Assembly (NCBI GenBank): GCA_003279015.1
Contig: QCBV01000003.1
Span: 1 to 64,000, forward strand
Source: Prochlorococcus sp. AG-347-J19
GTDB lineage: Bacteria > Cyanobacteriota > Cyanobacteriia > PCC-6307 > Cyanobiaceae
Length of the DNA stretch: 64,000 nucleotides
Direction: 5' to 3'
Part shown: piece by piece, positions 47,861 through 58,212 of the stretch
How positions within the stretch are numbered: position 1 is the stretch's first letter
Layout of the letters: each line of letters begins with the position of its first letter
Program-made: the position numbers and the translations under genes
Notes under the pieces: generated by a model
Database searches by the model: none
Told to the model about the DNA's origin: nothing
The model's input: the letters and a program-made list of their open reading frames with translations, nothing else

Positions 47861-48928
47861 ATGATAAGGGGGCAAAAAAAATGTATTGGTTTAATATTTG
47901 GTGGGAATTCCAATGAGCATGAAGTATCGATATCCTCTGCAAAAACAGTTTTTCAAGCATTTAATTCAGAAATAAACAAAGAACGCTATACAGTTAAAAC
48001 CTTTTACATAAACAAATATGGAGATTGGCTTGATAGTTATCTCTCAGAAAAGATACTAATTGGTGGAATTGAAAACGATAAAACAAATAAACAAGAAATT
48101 TTTAATCAGAAAAGAATTAACTTCCTTGACGGAATTGAATTTCAAAATGTTGATGTTTGGTTTCCTCTTTTACATGGATTAAATGGTGAAGACGGATCAA
48201 TTCATGGCTTACTTAGATTTACAAAGAAACCTTTAGTCGGATGTGGAATTATTGGCTCTGCACTTGGAATGGATAAAATATTGATGAAAACAATTTTCTC
48301 AAAACTAAAACTTCCACAAGTTAATTATCTAGTTTTTCAAAATAAAGATCTCAATGATAAAGAAGTAAAAAAAAAGTTAATCAATGAAATTAAAAAAAAT
48401 TTAAATTTTCCTGTTTTTGTTAAACCCTCGAACTCTGGATCATCTCTTGGCATCTCCAAAGTCAAAAATGAATCAGAAATATTAAAAGCATTAGAAAAGG
48501 CTCAGAAAATAGATCCTAAAGTCTTAATAGAGGAAGGTTTGGAGGTAAGGGAGATTGAGTGTGGAATAATTGGGAATTCAAAACTATTAACCTCTGAGAT
48601 AGGCGAAGTAAAGTACGAAAGTGATTGGTATGATTACGACTGTAAATATAAATTAAATAATGAAATAATTATCCCAGCTGAAATAGATTCTAAAATCACC
48701 AAACAAATTAAAGAAATCGCTATTCAAAGTTGTAGAGCACTAAATATTTTTGGTTTTGCCAGAGTTGATTTCTTTTTAGAAAAATCTTCAAATAAAATTT
48801 TGTTAAATGAAATAAATACAATTCCTGGTTTTACCAAAAACAGTATGTTTCCAATGCTATGGAAAGCTTCAGGTTTAAACATTGATCAACTTGTGGCTAA
48901 ACTAGTAGATATATCTCTAGATCTATAA
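47861..48928 (+). CDS. ddl: D-alanine-D-alanine ligase
   Basis: The 355-residue ATP-grasp protein has GLIFGGNSNEHEVSISSA, PLLHGLNGEDGSIHGLL, FPVFVKPSNSGSSLGISK and LLNEINTIPGFTKNSMFP. It makes the D-Ala-D-Ala dipeptide of peptidoglycan. It begins directly after the miaB stop and is followed 10 bp later by a membrane hypothetical gene, then ftsQ and ftsZ, making a wall and division cluster. Confidence 0.95.
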   Translation: MIRGQKKCIGLIFGGNSNEHEVSISSAKTVFQAFNSEINKERYTVKTFYINKYGDWLDSYLSEKILIGGIENDKTNKQEIFNQKRINFLDGIEFQNVDVWFPLLHGLNGEDGSIHGLLRFTKKPLVGCGIIGSALGMDKILMKTIFSKLKLPQVNYLVFQNKDLNDKEVKKKLINEIKKNLNFPVFVKPSNSGSSLGISKVKNESEILKALEKAQKIDPKVLIEEGLEVREIECGIIGNSKLLTSEIGEVKYESDWYDYDCKYKLNNEIIIPAEIDSKITKQIKEIAIQSCRALNIFGFARVDFFLEKSSNKILLNEINTIPGFTKNSMFPMLWKASGLNIDQLVAKLVDISLDL

Positions 48929-48938
48929 TCCAAATCAA

Positions 48939-49349
48939 ATGTTGCATGGACTACTTTGGTTACCATTACTTTTAATCTTCGTTTTATTAACTGCTCTGGG
49001 ATGGTTAGAAAGAAGAAGACAAAATCTTTTTAGGAGCTGGGCTTATGGTTCTGAACTTTGTAAGTTAGATAGTTCAGGCGCAGCATCATTAAAAGATGGG
49101 GTTTTAAAATGGAGCGCATTCGAAGCTGGGACTTTTGAAGAAAAAGACTGTTTTACAATCAAGAAACTAGAATTAGTTGAATTAATGGCCTTAACTTCAG
49201 GAGAAGCTCCCCTAACAAGTGAATCTCAAGGGAAGTGCAGGTTGAGATTAGTAGGCGATGGTAAAGAGATGGATGTACCATTTTCAGATGCAGAACAGGC
49301 TAGAGATTGGATGGACCAATTGATGGAAAAAGCTAGATGTGATTTGTGA
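48939..49349 (+). CDS. Conserved membrane-anchored cyanobacterial protein
   Basis: The 136-residue protein has one N-terminal membrane helix (LLWLPLLLIFVLLTALGWLE, about 4-23) with a basic stop (RRRQN), then a mixed alpha-beta soluble domain. No known domain is recognised. It lies between ddl and ftsQ with a 4-bp overlap of the ftsQ start (ATGTGA-type junction), so it may serve envelope synthesis, but this is by position only. Confidence 0.6.
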   Translation: MLHGLLWLPLLLIFVLLTALGWLERRRQNLFRSWAYGSELCKLDSSGAASLKDGVLKWSAFEAGTFEEKDCFTIKKLELVELMALTSGEAPLTSESQGKCRLRLVGDGKEMDVPFSDAEQARDWMDQLMEKARCDL

Positions 49350-50071
49350 AAAACCAAAAACAAATTAATAAAAGAAGCTTTTTATTTCTAATTTTATTTT
49401 TATTTTCAACGAGCTTAATAAGCCTAAAAACTCTAAAAAAAGTTAATATTCAGGATATCAAAATTTCTGGTAGTGGATTATTTTCTCAGAATGATGTAGT
49501 AAATAATTCATCTTTAAAATTTCCAATCCGATTATTATTCATTAATGCCAATCTCTTAGAAAAAGAGTTAAAAAAAAATTTATCTCTAAAAAATGTCTCA
49601 GTAACTAGACGAATATTTCCTTTTGGTTTGAAAGTTATTGTTAATACTAGAACTCCAATAGCTCACGGAGAGAAAACACTAGATGACCGAAAAATATTAG
49701 GCTTTATTGATAAAGATGGGATTTTTATCGATAAACAAAATGCAGACAAAAAAAGTTTAAAAAAATTAACCATAAAAGTTTATGGATGGGATGAAAAATT
49801 TAAAAAAATATTATCTGAAATTTTCATTGCTCAAGAGAGTTATGAATTCGAGATAGTTAAAATAACTTTTTCACCCAATGGGTTTCTAACTCTTGAGGAA
49901 AAAGATTTAAATACAATATTCTTAGGATTTAAACCAAATTTAATTAACTATCAATTACAAATAATTAATAATCTAAAAATTGAATTTAAGAAAAATAGCT
50001 TTTCAAAAAAAATAGATAATATTGATCTTACTAATCCAAAAAAACCAAAAATAAAAGTGTTCAAACCCTAA
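49346..50071 (+). CDS. ftsQ: Cell division protein FtsQ-like (POTRA domain)
   Basis: The 241-residue protein has an N-terminal membrane helix (SFLFLILFLFSTSLISL) and a periplasmic POTRA-like domain (INIQDIKISGSGLFSQNDVVNNS) followed by an FtsQ-type beta domain with RRIFPFGLKVIVNTRTPIA and GFIDKDGIFID. It should connect early and late divisome parts. The sequence is divergent and lysine-rich. The start is GTG at 49346, overlapping the previous stop by 4 bp. ftsZ follows after 179 bp. Confidence 0.82.
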   Translation: MKNQKQINKRSFLFLILFLFSTSLISLKTLKKVNIQDIKISGSGLFSQNDVVNNSSLKFPIRLLFINANLLEKELKKNLSLKNVSVTRRIFPFGLKVIVNTRTPIAHGEKTLDDRKILGFIDKDGIFIDKQNADKKSLKKLTIKVYGWDEKFKKILSEIFIAQESYEFEIVKITFSPNGFLTLEEKDLNTIFLGFKPNLINYQLQIINNLKIEFKKNSFSKKIDNIDLTNPKKPKIKVFKP

Positions 50072-50250
50072 TATTTGAAAAAGGATTTTGAGTAATTTTT
50101 TTTAATTATTGTAGTGTTGATATGGGTTTTGCATTCAAAACAAAATATTTAATAAATAAATATTTTTAGGATTTTCCTCAACAAATTCCTACATATGAGC
50201 GCAGTAAGTTCATAATGCACCCAATATTAGTAAAAGATTCCTATTAAGAG

Positions 50251-51366
50251 ATGAGCTTCGGTAACAATCCAAACTTTGATCAATCGAGAGAAATCCTTCC
50301 AAGCCAAAACGCCAAAATAGAAGTTATTGGTGTAGGTGGTGGTGGCAGTAATGCAGTCAATAGAATGATAAATAGTGATTTAGAAGGTGTTTCATTTAGA
50401 GTCCTAAATACCGATGCACAAGCCCTACTACAATCTTCAGCAGAAAGTAGAGTTCAACTTGGACAAAACCTCACTAGAGGTTTAGGTGCAGGTGGGAATC
50501 CAAGTATTGGGCAAAAAGCAGCCGAAGAATCCAAAGAAGAGCTTCAACAAGCTTTAGAGGGATCTGATCTAGTTTTTATAGCCGCTGGAATGGGTGGAGG
50601 AACTGGTACAGGTGCTGCTCCCGTTGTTGCAGAAGTAGCCAAACAAAGTGGGGCTCTAACAGTAGGTATAGTAACTAAACCATTTTCTTTTGAAGGGAAA
50701 AGGAGAATGCGTCAAGCAGAGGAGGGGATCGCAAGACTAGCTGAAAACGTAGATACTCTTATAGTTATTCCAAATGACCGATTAAAGGACGTTATCGCAG
50801 GAGCTCCTCTTCAAGAAGCATTTAGGAATGCTGATGATGTTCTAAGAATGGGTGTAAAAGGTATTAGTGACATAATTACTTGCCCGGGATTAGTTAATGT
50901 TGATTTTGCAGACGTTAGATCCGTTATGACTGAGGCTGGCACTGCACTTCTAGGAATTGGCATAGGTTCAGGAAGATCGAGAGCTATAGAGGCAGCACAG
51001 GCAGCAATGAATAGTCCTTTATTAGAAGCAGCAAGAATTGATGGAGCTAAAGGCTGCGTTATAAATATTACTGGAGGCAAAGACATGACTTTAGAAGACA
51101 TGACCTCTGCATCTGAAATTATTTATGATGTTGTTGATCAAGAAGCGAATATTATTGTTGGCGCAGTGGTCGATGACGCAATGGAAGGGGAGATACAAGT
51201 TACTGTAATTGCTACAGGATTTGAAACAACTCAACCACTAAACCAGCAAAGAATAAAAAACAGATTATCTAATCAACCCTTATATAATTATTCGGACAAT
51301 AAAGAATCAGGCGCCAGTATTCCTGAGTTTTTGAGATTAAGGCAAAATAAAAAAGATATAGGTTAA
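50251..51366 (+). CDS. ftsZ: Cell division protein FtsZ
   Basis: The 371-residue tubulin homologue has [38 protein letters not shown] (GTP-binding signature), and [12 protein letters not shown] with a C-terminal tail ending [12 protein letters not shown], the peptide that binds partner proteins. It forms the Z ring. The 179-bp upstream gap is long for this genome and probably holds its own promoter. ZipN/Ftn2 (24866) is its membrane anchor. Confidence 0.97.
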   Translation: MSFGNNPNFDQSREILPSQNAKIEVIGVGGGGSNAVNRMINSDLEGVSFRVLNTDAQALLQSSAESRVQLGQNLTRGLGAGGNPSIGQKAAEESKEELQQALEGSDLVFIAAGMGGGTGTGAAPVVAEVAKQSGALTVGIVTKPFSFEGKRRMRQAEEGIARLAENVDTLIVIPNDRLKDVIAGAPLQEAFRNADDVLRMGVKGISDIITCPGLVNVDFADVRSVMTEAGTALLGIGIGSGRSRAIEAAQAAMNSPLLEAARIDGAKGCVINITGGKDMTLEDMTSASEIIYDVVDQEANIIVGAVVDDAMEGEIQVTVIATGFETTQPLNQQRIKNRLSNQPLYNYSDNKESGASIPEFLRLRQNKKDIG

Positions 51367-51381
51367 AAGGTAAAATAGAGT

Positions 51382-51475
51382 GACTCGGTTATCTCGCCTG
51401 CCTCAAGCATCCCTTGTGGCTGCTACCTTCCGGTCCTGACCAGGTTTAGGCGTTAAAACCGCGAAAGGCCGAGTC
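51382..51475 (-). ncRNA. ffs: Signal recognition particle RNA (4.5S)
   Basis: On the minus strand GACTCGG pairs with CCGAGTC at the ends (about 94 nt apart), and the middle contains the universal SRP domain IV sequence: CTGGTCAGGACCGGAAGG followed by TAGCAGCC. The GGAA tetraloop and internal loop match bacterial 4.5S RNA, which binds the Ffh M domain. It lies between ftsZ and panB on the opposite strand from both, so it needs its own promoter near 51476-51520. Confidence 0.95.
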
Positions 51476-51522
51476 AAAATCATACTAGCAATTCTTGATT
51501 AAAAAAGATAGATAAATTTATT

Positions 51523-52296
51523 ATGTTACCTTCAGACCTAGTTAATTATAAAAAAAAATCTCGCAAAATCATTGCACTAACTGCTTGGGACTCCATTTCA
51601 GGCTCTATTGCAGAACAAGCAAATGTTGATCTCGTACTAGTAGGAGATTCATTAGCAATGGTCTGCTTAGGATACAAATCGACATTGCCAATAACTTTAG
51701 AAAACATAATTTATCATACTAATGCTGTTTCAAGAGGATTTAATAAAAAAATTGAGGAACAACCTCTAGTCGTTTCAGATATGCCTTTTCTGACTTACCA
51801 ATGTGGTGAGGATAAGGCTGTTGAGTATGCAGGGAAAATCATTCAGAGCACTTACGCAAAAGCTGTAAAAGTAGAAGGAGCTGAACCTGAAATACAAAAA
51901 GTTATTTCAAGATTAATAAGAATGGGAATCCCTGTTATGGGTCATATAGGTCTTACACCACAAAGCTATCTAAATATTGGATTAAGAAAACAAGGAGAAA
52001 GCTTAGCAAGCCAAGAAAAAATTAAGAAAGAGGCTTCAATTCTTGAAGAATTAGGATGTTTTTCAATAGTTCTTGAACATATTCCTGATTTGCTTGCTAA
52101 GGAAATACAAAATTCTTTAACAATTCCCACAATTGGTATCGGCGCAGGTGATTATTGCGATGGGCAAGTAAGAGTTACTGCAGATTTGTTAGGCCTCAAT
52201 GATGATCAACCCCCATTTTGCCAACCAATTATCCAAGGCAAGAAATTATTTAAGGATAAATTAAAAGAATGGGTAGAATCTGAACGATTTAATTAA
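51523..52296 (+). CDS. panB: 3-methyl-2-oxobutanoate hydroxymethyltransferase
   Basis: The 257-residue barrel protein has LTAWDSISGSIAEQA, LVGDSLAMVCLGYKSTLP, VKVEGAEPE, MGHIGLTPQ and IGIGAGDYCDGQVRVTADLLGL. It makes ketopantoate for coenzyme A. It overlaps the 3' end of the convergent hemW gene by 8 bp. Confidence 0.95.
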   Translation: MLPSDLVNYKKKSRKIIALTAWDSISGSIAEQANVDLVLVGDSLAMVCLGYKSTLPITLENIIYHTNAVSRGFNKKIEEQPLVVSDMPFLTYQCGEDKAVEYAGKIIQSTYAKAVKVEGAEPEIQKVISRLIRMGIPVMGHIGLTPQSYLNIGLRKQGESLASQEKIKKEASILEELGCFSIVLEHIPDLLAKEIQNSLTIPTIGIGAGDYCDGQVRVTADLLGLNDDQPPFCQPIIQGKKLFKDKLKEWVESERFN

Positions 52297-53512
52297 TCTC
52301 ATCCCACCACTTAAACATAGAAACAAGAACTTGATTACTAAGTTCCATGCCATTAGGCACACTTAAAAAGAATCTATTCCCCTTTCTTACTAGTAGTCCA
52401 CTTTCAATAAATCTTTCCCATTCTTCAACCAATTTACTGAAGTTGCTTTCAAATTTTTTGTTTTCCCAGTTTTGTTCTTTAAACACTTCTTGGATATCTA
52501 CACCCTCTTTAAGTCTTAATCCCAACATTATTTTCTCATCAAGTTCTTTATAGACAAACTCCTTATTAGTAAGGGATGAATCTAAATTAAATTCGTCTTG
52601 TCCAGTTACCCATTCTTTATATTCTTTACTAACTCTTGGTCGAGTAAACTTTTCCCCCCAAGGTGAACTAGTGGAACCTTGACCAAAACTCCACCAGCCT
52701 AAACCGCTCCAATAAACTCTATTATGTCTCGACTGATGCCGCGGAAGGCAATAGTTTGAGATTTCATATCTTGAATAACCTGAGTTTTTTAAAATTAAAT
52801 GGGTTGATTCACTATTCAAAAAAGCTTCTTCATCACTTGGGAGTTTTAGTTTACCTAAATTAATTAATTTTTGAAAAACAGTGCCATTTTCAATATTTAA
52901 ATCGTAAATGGATAGATGCGGGGGTGAAAATTCTATTGCTTTTTTTAAGTCATCTTGCCATTCTTTAAATCCACTCAGCGGCAAGTTTTGAATTAAATCT
53001 AAACTCCAGCTTTTTATTAACCCAGAATCATATTCTCTCTTCAACCATAAACAAGATTTCTCTGCATCTTCTTTAAGATGGCGCCTTCCAGACTTTTGAA
53101 GTATTTGATTATTAAAACTTTGCACTCCCAGACTAAATCTATTTATCCCAGCATTTATGAATCCATAAAGATCATCTTGAGTAAAACTAGCTGGATCAAC
53201 CTCCATAGTGATTTCAGCACCATAGTCAATTCCATAATTTTCTTTAAAAAGATAAATTAATTCTTTGATTTGAGTAGGATCTAAAATTGATGGTGTACCA
53301 CCCCCTATGTAAATTGTCGATAAAGGGGATTTATGCTTAATTGACAATATTTCTTTATATAAAAAGTGCAAATACTCTTTAACAGTTTTACTTCCATAAC
53401 CTTGTAAAGTTTCAATTTTGTTTCCTAATGGAATGACTGCAAAATCACAATAAAAGCATCTTCTGTGGCAAAAAGGAATGTGCACATAAGCACTTCTTGG
53501 AAACTTATTCAT
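52289..53512 (-). CDS. hemW: HemW/HemN-like radical SAM protein
   Basis: The 407-residue protein starts YVHIPFCHRRCFYCDFAV, the radical SAM motif with its fourth cysteine, and has IYIGGGTPSILDPTQI, EVDPASFT, RFSLGVQSFNNQILQKSGRRH and SLDLIQNLP. It lacks the N-terminal arginine-rich part of true coproporphyrinogen dehydrogenase HemN, so it fits HemW, a heme-binding chaperone, better. The role as HemN cannot be excluded by reading alone. Confidence 0.88.
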   Translation of the reverse strand: MNKFPRSAYVHIPFCHRRCFYCDFAVIPLGNKIETLQGYGSKTVKEYLHFLYKEILSIKHKSPLSTIYIGGGTPSILDPTQIKELIYLFKENYGIDYGAEITMEVDPASFTQDDLYGFINAGINRFSLGVQSFNNQILQKSGRRHLKEDAEKSCLWLKREYDSGLIKSWSLDLIQNLPLSGFKEWQDDLKKAIEFSPPHLSIYDLNIENGTVFQKLINLGKLKLPSDEEAFLNSESTHLILKNSGYSRYEISNYCLPRHQSRHNRVYWSGLGWWSFGQGSTSSPWGEKFTRPRVSKEYKEWVTGQDEFNLDSSLTNKEFVYKELDEKIMLGLRLKEGVDIQEVFKEQNWENKKFESNFSKLVEEWERFIESGLLVRKGNRFFLSVPNGMELSNQVLVSMFKWWDEIN

Positions 53513-53608
53513 AATCTAAATTCATTTTTAAGCTCCAAAAAAGTATTAAGGATCGAAAAAAATAAAATCCTTATTTACTCAATTAATAAATCCTAGTAGA
53601 TTATAGAT

Positions 53609-54718
53609 ATGACAGATATCTTAGTATTAATTTTATTTGTATTATCTGGGGCTGCTTCAGGGTGGCTTGGTGTTGATTTATTGCCAATTGACATACTCAA
53701 ACAGGTATCTAATGTAGAAGGTTTTAGAATTGTTTTAGCAATAATTGGTTTTTTTGTTGGATTAGCAGCTGGTTTTGTATTCCTTCAACTTAGAAAGACT
53801 TTTCTTGATCAAATAAGAACAATGCCTACAGACTTACTAATAAGTAGGTCCGTTGGATTAATTTTAGGATTACTTGTTGCGAATCTCCTATTAGCTCCAA
53901 TACTATTAATTCCCTTCCCTAGAGAGGTTTTTTTCGCAAAACCATTAGCAGCTATATTAAGCAATATTTTCTTTGGTGTGCTTGGTTATAAGTTGGCAGA
54001 TACCCATGGAAGGACATTATTGAGATTATTCAATCCAAATAACACTGATGCATATCTAGTCAATGAAGGAATCCTCCCTGCTGCAAGTCCAAAAATTCTA
54101 GATACTAGCGTAATTATTGATGGCAGAATAAATGGCTTATTAAGTTGCGGCTTATTAGAAGGGCAATTAATTGTTGCTCAAAGTGTAATTGATGAATTAC
54201 AAACTTTAGCTGACTCAAGCAGTAATGAAAAAAGGTCGAAAGGCAGAAGAGGTCTCAAGCTATTAAAAGAATTAAGAGATTTATATGGGAGAAGACTTGT
54301 AATAAACCCAACAAAGTATGAAGGTAATGGGGTAGATGAAAAACTCCTTAAAATTACTGAGGATATGACAGGAACTTTAATTACTGCTGATTATAATCTT
54401 TCTCAGATCGCTGAAGTTAAAGAATTAAAAGTTATGAATTTGAGTGATTTGGTTATTGCTTTAAGGCCAGAAGTACAACCAGGAGAGTCACTTAATATAA
54501 AAATCGTGAGAGAAGGCAAAGAAAAAATGCAAGGTATTGGATATTTAGATGACGGCACAATGGTTGTTATTGATGAGGCAAAGAATTTTGTGGGGAGCAG
54601 ATTAGATATCGTCATCACAGGAGCATTACAAACTCCCACAGGAAGAATGGTCTTTGGAAAACTAATAAATAATCCTGAGTCAAACAAATCTTTTAAATCA
54701 CCAGCGACACAGGGCTAA
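53609..54718 (+). CDS. PIN-TRAM domain membrane protein (YacL-like)
   Basis: The 369-residue protein has four N-terminal membrane segments (about 2-20, 40-62, 82-104 and 110-132), a PIN nuclease-type domain with KILDTSVIIDGRINGLL and GTLITADYNLSQIAEV, and a C-terminal TRAM domain with GIGYLDDGTMVVIDEAKNF. The layout matches the Bacillus YacL family, whose function is unknown, probably RNA-related at the membrane. It precedes clpR by 31 bp. Confidence 0.85.
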   Translation: MTDILVLILFVLSGAASGWLGVDLLPIDILKQVSNVEGFRIVLAIIGFFVGLAAGFVFLQLRKTFLDQIRTMPTDLLISRSVGLILGLLVANLLLAPILLIPFPREVFFAKPLAAILSNIFFGVLGYKLADTHGRTLLRLFNPNNTDAYLVNEGILPAASPKILDTSVIIDGRINGLLSCGLLEGQLIVAQSVIDELQTLADSSSNEKRSKGRRGLKLLKELRDLYGRRLVINPTKYEGNGVDEKLLKITEDMTGTLITADYNLSQIAEVKELKVMNLSDLVIALRPEVQPGESLNIKIVREGKEKMQGIGYLDDGTMVVIDEAKNFVGSRLDIVITGALQTPTGRMVFGKLINNPESNKSFKSPATQG

Positions 54719-54749
54719 ATCTAGCTAGAATCAGTTCAATCTTATTTTT

Positions 54750-55421
54750 GTGATACAAATGACTGTATCTGCTCCTTATTACGGCGAAAACACCGTTATG
54801 AGGACCCCGCCCCCAGATCTCCCCTCTCTTTTACTTAAAGAGCGAATTGTTTATCTTGGTTTACCATTATTTTCAGATGATGATGCGAAAAGACAACTAG
54901 GAATGGATGTTACTGAGCTAATCATTGCTCAACTTCTTTATTTAGAGTTTGAAGATCCAGAAAAACCAATCTATTTCTATATCAATTCAACTGGGACAAG
55001 TTGGTACACTGGTGACGCAGTCGGTTTTGAAACAGAAGCTTTCGCTATTTGCGATACCATAAGCTACATTAAGCCTCCAGTACACACGATATGTATCGGA
55101 CAAGCAATGGGTACTGCTGCAGTTATTCTTTCATCTGGCACTAAGGGACAAAGAGCCGCTCTTCCACATGCTTCTATTGTTTTGCATCAACCTATAAGCG
55201 GGGCAAGAGGCCAAGCAACAGATATCCAAATAAGGGCTGAAGAAGTTTTGAAAAATAAAAAATCAATGCTAGAGATATTATCTCGTAATACTGGAAAGAC
55301 AATCGAAGAACTCTCAAAAGACTCTGACAGGATGAGTTATCTCAATCCCCAAGAAGCACTAGATTATGGAGTTATCGATAGAATACTTACAAGTCAAAAA
55401 GATCTCCCAAATAAAATTTAA
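54750..55421 (+). CDS. clpR: ClpR, non-catalytic ClpP-like subunit
   Basis: The 223-residue protein aligns with ClpP throughout, but the catalytic position is GQAMGTAA, where ClpP has GLAASMGA, so the serine is replaced by Gly121. The LPHASIVLHQP His region is kept. In cyanobacteria ClpR joins ClpP3 in the essential ClpP3/R core, which partners ClpC. The gene is followed 24 bp later by a clpP with a full serine, the standard pair. Confidence 0.93.
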   Translation: MIQMTVSAPYYGENTVMRTPPPDLPSLLLKERIVYLGLPLFSDDDAKRQLGMDVTELIIAQLLYLEFEDPEKPIYFYINSTGTSWYTGDAVGFETEAFAICDTISYIKPPVHTICIGQAMGTAAVILSSGTKGQRAALPHASIVLHQPISGARGQATDIQIRAEEVLKNKKSMLEILSRNTGKTIEELSKDSDRMSYLNPQEALDYGVIDRILTSQKDLPNKI

Positions 55422-55445
55422 CACTCACAAAACTATTTTAAAATC

Positions 55446-56057
55446 ATGCCAATAGGAACTCCAAGCGTGCCTTACAGACTTCCAGGAAGTCAATACGAAA
55501 GATGGGTTGACATATATACAAGACTAGGAGTCGAAAGAATTCTTTTTCTTGGACAAGAGGTTAATGATGGTATTGCTAATAGCCTTGTTGCGCAAATGCT
55601 TTATCTTGATTCTGATGACAATTCTAAACCTATCTATCTCTATATAAATAGCCCAGGAGGATCGGTAACTGCTGGCTTAGCTATATACGACACTATTAAA
55701 TATGTAAAAAGTGATGTTGTAACCATATGCGTAGGCCTTGCAGCCTCCATGGGTGCGTTCCTGTTAGCAGCTGGTACCAAAGGTAAAAGAGTTGCTTTGC
55801 CTCATAGCAGAATCATGATTCATCAACCGCTAGGAGGAACTTCTCAACGTCAAGCAAGTGACATTGAAATAGAAGCTAAGGAAATTTTAAGAATTAAAGA
55901 TATGTTAAATATGTCTATGGCAGATATGACCGGCCAATCATTTGAGAAAATCGAAAAGGATACTGACAGAGATTATTTTCTAAGTGCGGAAGAAGCGAAA
56001 AACTATGGCTTAATTGATAGAGTAATTACACATCCAAGCGAAGCAAATCAGTCTTAA
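55446..56057 (+). CDS. clpP: ATP-dependent Clp protease catalytic subunit (ClpP3-like)
   Basis: The 203-residue protein has Ser101 in GLAASMGAF, His126 in [11 protein letters not shown] and the C-terminal [19 protein letters not shown]. It is paired with clpR upstream in the same orientation, which identifies it as the cyanobacterial ClpP3 type. It works in a mixed core with ClpR on tagged or damaged proteins. Confidence 0.95.
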   Translation: MPIGTPSVPYRLPGSQYERWVDIYTRLGVERILFLGQEVNDGIANSLVAQMLYLDSDDNSKPIYLYINSPGGSVTAGLAIYDTIKYVKSDVVTICVGLAASMGAFLLAAGTKGKRVALPHSRIMIHQPLGGTSQRQASDIEIEAKEILRIKDMLNMSMADMTGQSFEKIEKDTDRDYFLSAEEAKNYGLIDRVITHPSEANQS

Positions 56058-56166
56058 ATTTCCTAAATAAATATTTTAATTTTAATTTTTAAATTAATAA
56101 TTTTTGGTTTATTTACACCTTTAATGTCTAAAATATTAATTATCAAATGCAAAGAAGCTACAACTA

Positions 56167-57156
56167 ATGACCCAACTCTTTTACGACATAGATGCAGATC
56201 TAAGTCTTTTAAATAATAAAACAATAGCGATTATTGGATATGGTTCACAAGGTCATGCACATGCCCTAAACCTTAAAGATAGCGGTATGGATGTAATTGT
56301 TGGATTATATAAAGGAAGTAAGTCTGAAAGCAAAGCTATTAGCGATGGTCTACAAGTATTTAGCGTTTCTGAAGCTTGCGAAAAAGCAGACTGGATTATG
56401 ATTCTTCTTCCAGATGAGTTTCAGAAAGATGTTTACCTTAAAGAAATAGAACCAAACTTAAAAGAAGGAAAGATATTAAGTTTTGCTCATGGCTTCAATA
56501 TAAGATTCGGACTTATCAAACCTCCTAGTTTTGTGGATGTTGTAATGATTGCCCCAAAAGGACCTGGGCACACTGTTCGTTGGGAATATCAGAATGGTCA
56601 AGGAGTTCCAGCATTGTTTGCAGTAGAGCAGGATTCTTCCGGAAATGCAAGATCATTGGCTATGGCATACGCTAAAGGGATTGGCGGAACGAGAGCTGGG
56701 ATTCTTGAAACAAACTTCAAAGAAGAAACAGAAACTGATTTATTTGGAGAACAAGCCGTTTTATGCGGAGGATTATCAGAACTCGTCAAATCAGGCTTCG
56801 AAACTCTTGTAGAGGCAGGCTATCAGCCTGAACTTGCTTACTTCGAATGCTTACATGAAGTTAAACTTATTGTTGATTTAATGGTGAAGGGAGGCTTATC
56901 ACAAATGAGAGATTCCATTTCAAATACTGCAGAATATGGAGATTATGTAAGTGGTAAAAGACTTATTAATAGTGATACAAAGAAAGAAATGCAGAAAATT
57001 CTAAAGGATATTCAAGATGGAACTTTCGCTAAGAATTTTGTGGAAGAATGCAATAAAAACAAACCCTTAATGACAAAATTAAGAGAAGAGAACTCAAAAC
57101 ATGAAATTGAGAAAGTGGGTAAAGGTCTGCGTTCGATGTTCAGTTGGCTGAAATAA
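56167..57156 (+). CDS. ilvC: Ketol-acid reductoisomerase
   Basis: The 329-residue class I protein has the NADP-binding [31 protein letters not shown], and the magnesium site [14 protein letters not shown], followed by [10 protein letters not shown]. It carries out the second step of valine and isoleucine synthesis. Start ATG at 56167. Its 3' end overlaps cobD by 13 bp. Confidence 0.96.
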   Translation: MTQLFYDIDADLSLLNNKTIAIIGYGSQGHAHALNLKDSGMDVIVGLYKGSKSESKAISDGLQVFSVSEACEKADWIMILLPDEFQKDVYLKEIEPNLKEGKILSFAHGFNIRFGLIKPPSFVDVVMIAPKGPGHTVRWEYQNGQGVPALFAVEQDSSGNARSLAMAYAKGIGGTRAGILETNFKEETETDLFGEQAVLCGGLSELVKSGFETLVEAGYQPELAYFECLHEVKLIVDLMVKGGLSQMRDSISNTAEYGDYVSGKRLINSDTKKEMQKILKDIQDGTFAKNFVEECNKNKPLMTKLREENSKHEIEKVGKGLRSMFSWLK

Positions 57157-58169
57157 ATTTATTTTTACTATTTCTTGGGTCGATTGGTTTTGATTTATTG
57201 ATCGGCGATCCAAGATTCTTAATACACCCTGTTCAAGTAATTGGCTTTTACATAAAAAAAACATCTGATTACCTAATAAATAATTTTGGAGAGAATAAAA
57301 ATATATTGTTTTGGGGTGGTTTCTTCGTAGCTCTATCCACAGTTGGAATGAGTTATGGTTTAGGCAAATTGATAGAGATAAGTTATGCGCAATCAAGAAA
57401 TCATTTTTTTGTTGGATCGTTAGTTTTTTTTGGACTTTCAAGTTGTATTGCGACAAAGGGACTTATTTCAAGTGTGAAAGAGATTGTAAAGCTATTAGAA
57501 AGCAAGGAAATTAATGACCAAAATGAGAGAATAATCAAAGATAGGGTTCAAAGAATAGTAAGTAGAGATGTAAGTTCATCTTCAAAAAAACATCTCTTGA
57601 GATCAAGTACTGAGAGTCTTACCGAAAATTCTGTTGATGGAATATTTGGGCCATTATTTTGGATTTTTATTGGAATTGTTTTTATGAAATTTTCAGTTTT
57701 TCTCCCAGGTCCTTTGTCACTTGGTTTTTCTTATAAAGCTATAAGTACTTTAGATTCAATGATAGGTTACAAATATGATCACTTTAGATATTTAGGTTTT
57801 TTCAGTGCAAAAATCGAAGATTTTTTTACGTTTTTACCTTCAAGATTAGTTTTAATCTCATTACCTTTAGTTAGTTCCAAAGTTAATGAGTATGGATCAA
57901 TCATAAAAAAAAGCTATCTTGATGGTAAAAGATATGATTCGCCTAATGCTGGTATTTCAGAAGCTATATTCGCTTATATTTCTGGTATTAAATTGGGAGG
58001 GAAAAGTAAATACAATAATGAAATTATTGAAAAGCCAATAATAAATGCGACTGGAGATGATTGCACTGAAGAAAAAATCAATTTAATTTGTCAATTAATT
58101 TTGAAATTACAAATTTTATGGATAATAATTTTTGTCTTAATTTATTTTATAATCTCGAGTCTAATCTAA
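57144..58169 (+). CDS. cobD: Adenosylcobinamide-phosphate synthase CobD/CbiB
   Basis: The 341-residue membrane protein has [20 protein letters not shown] near the start, [29 protein letters not shown], the family core, and [13 protein letters not shown]. Several hydrophobic segments support a membrane enzyme. It attaches aminopropanol to cobyric acid in cobalamin synthesis. The start TTG lies inside the end of ilvC (13-bp overlap). cobL is at 9866. Confidence 0.93.
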   Translation: MAEINLFLLFLGSIGFDLLIGDPRFLIHPVQVIGFYIKKTSDYLINNFGENKNILFWGGFFVALSTVGMSYGLGKLIEISYAQSRNHFFVGSLVFFGLSSCIATKGLISSVKEIVKLLESKEINDQNERIIKDRVQRIVSRDVSSSSKKHLLRSSTESLTENSVDGIFGPLFWIFIGIVFMKFSVFLPGPLSLGFSYKAISTLDSMIGYKYDHFRYLGFFSAKIEDFFTFLPSRLVLISLPLVSSKVNEYGSIIKKSYLDGKRYDSPNAGISEAIFAYISGIKLGGKSKYNNEIIEKPIINATGDDCTEEKINLICQLILKLQILWIIIFVLIYFIISSLI

Positions 58170-58212
58170 TAATAAATTAACTTAAAAACCATTAATATAA
58201 ATAAAAAACTTT

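Noticed and set aside
53547-53573. Inverted repeat TAAGGAT / ATCCTTA between hemW and the PIN-TRAM gene
   Set aside because: Only 7 bp with a 13-nt A-rich loop; this may occur by chance in AT-rich DNA.
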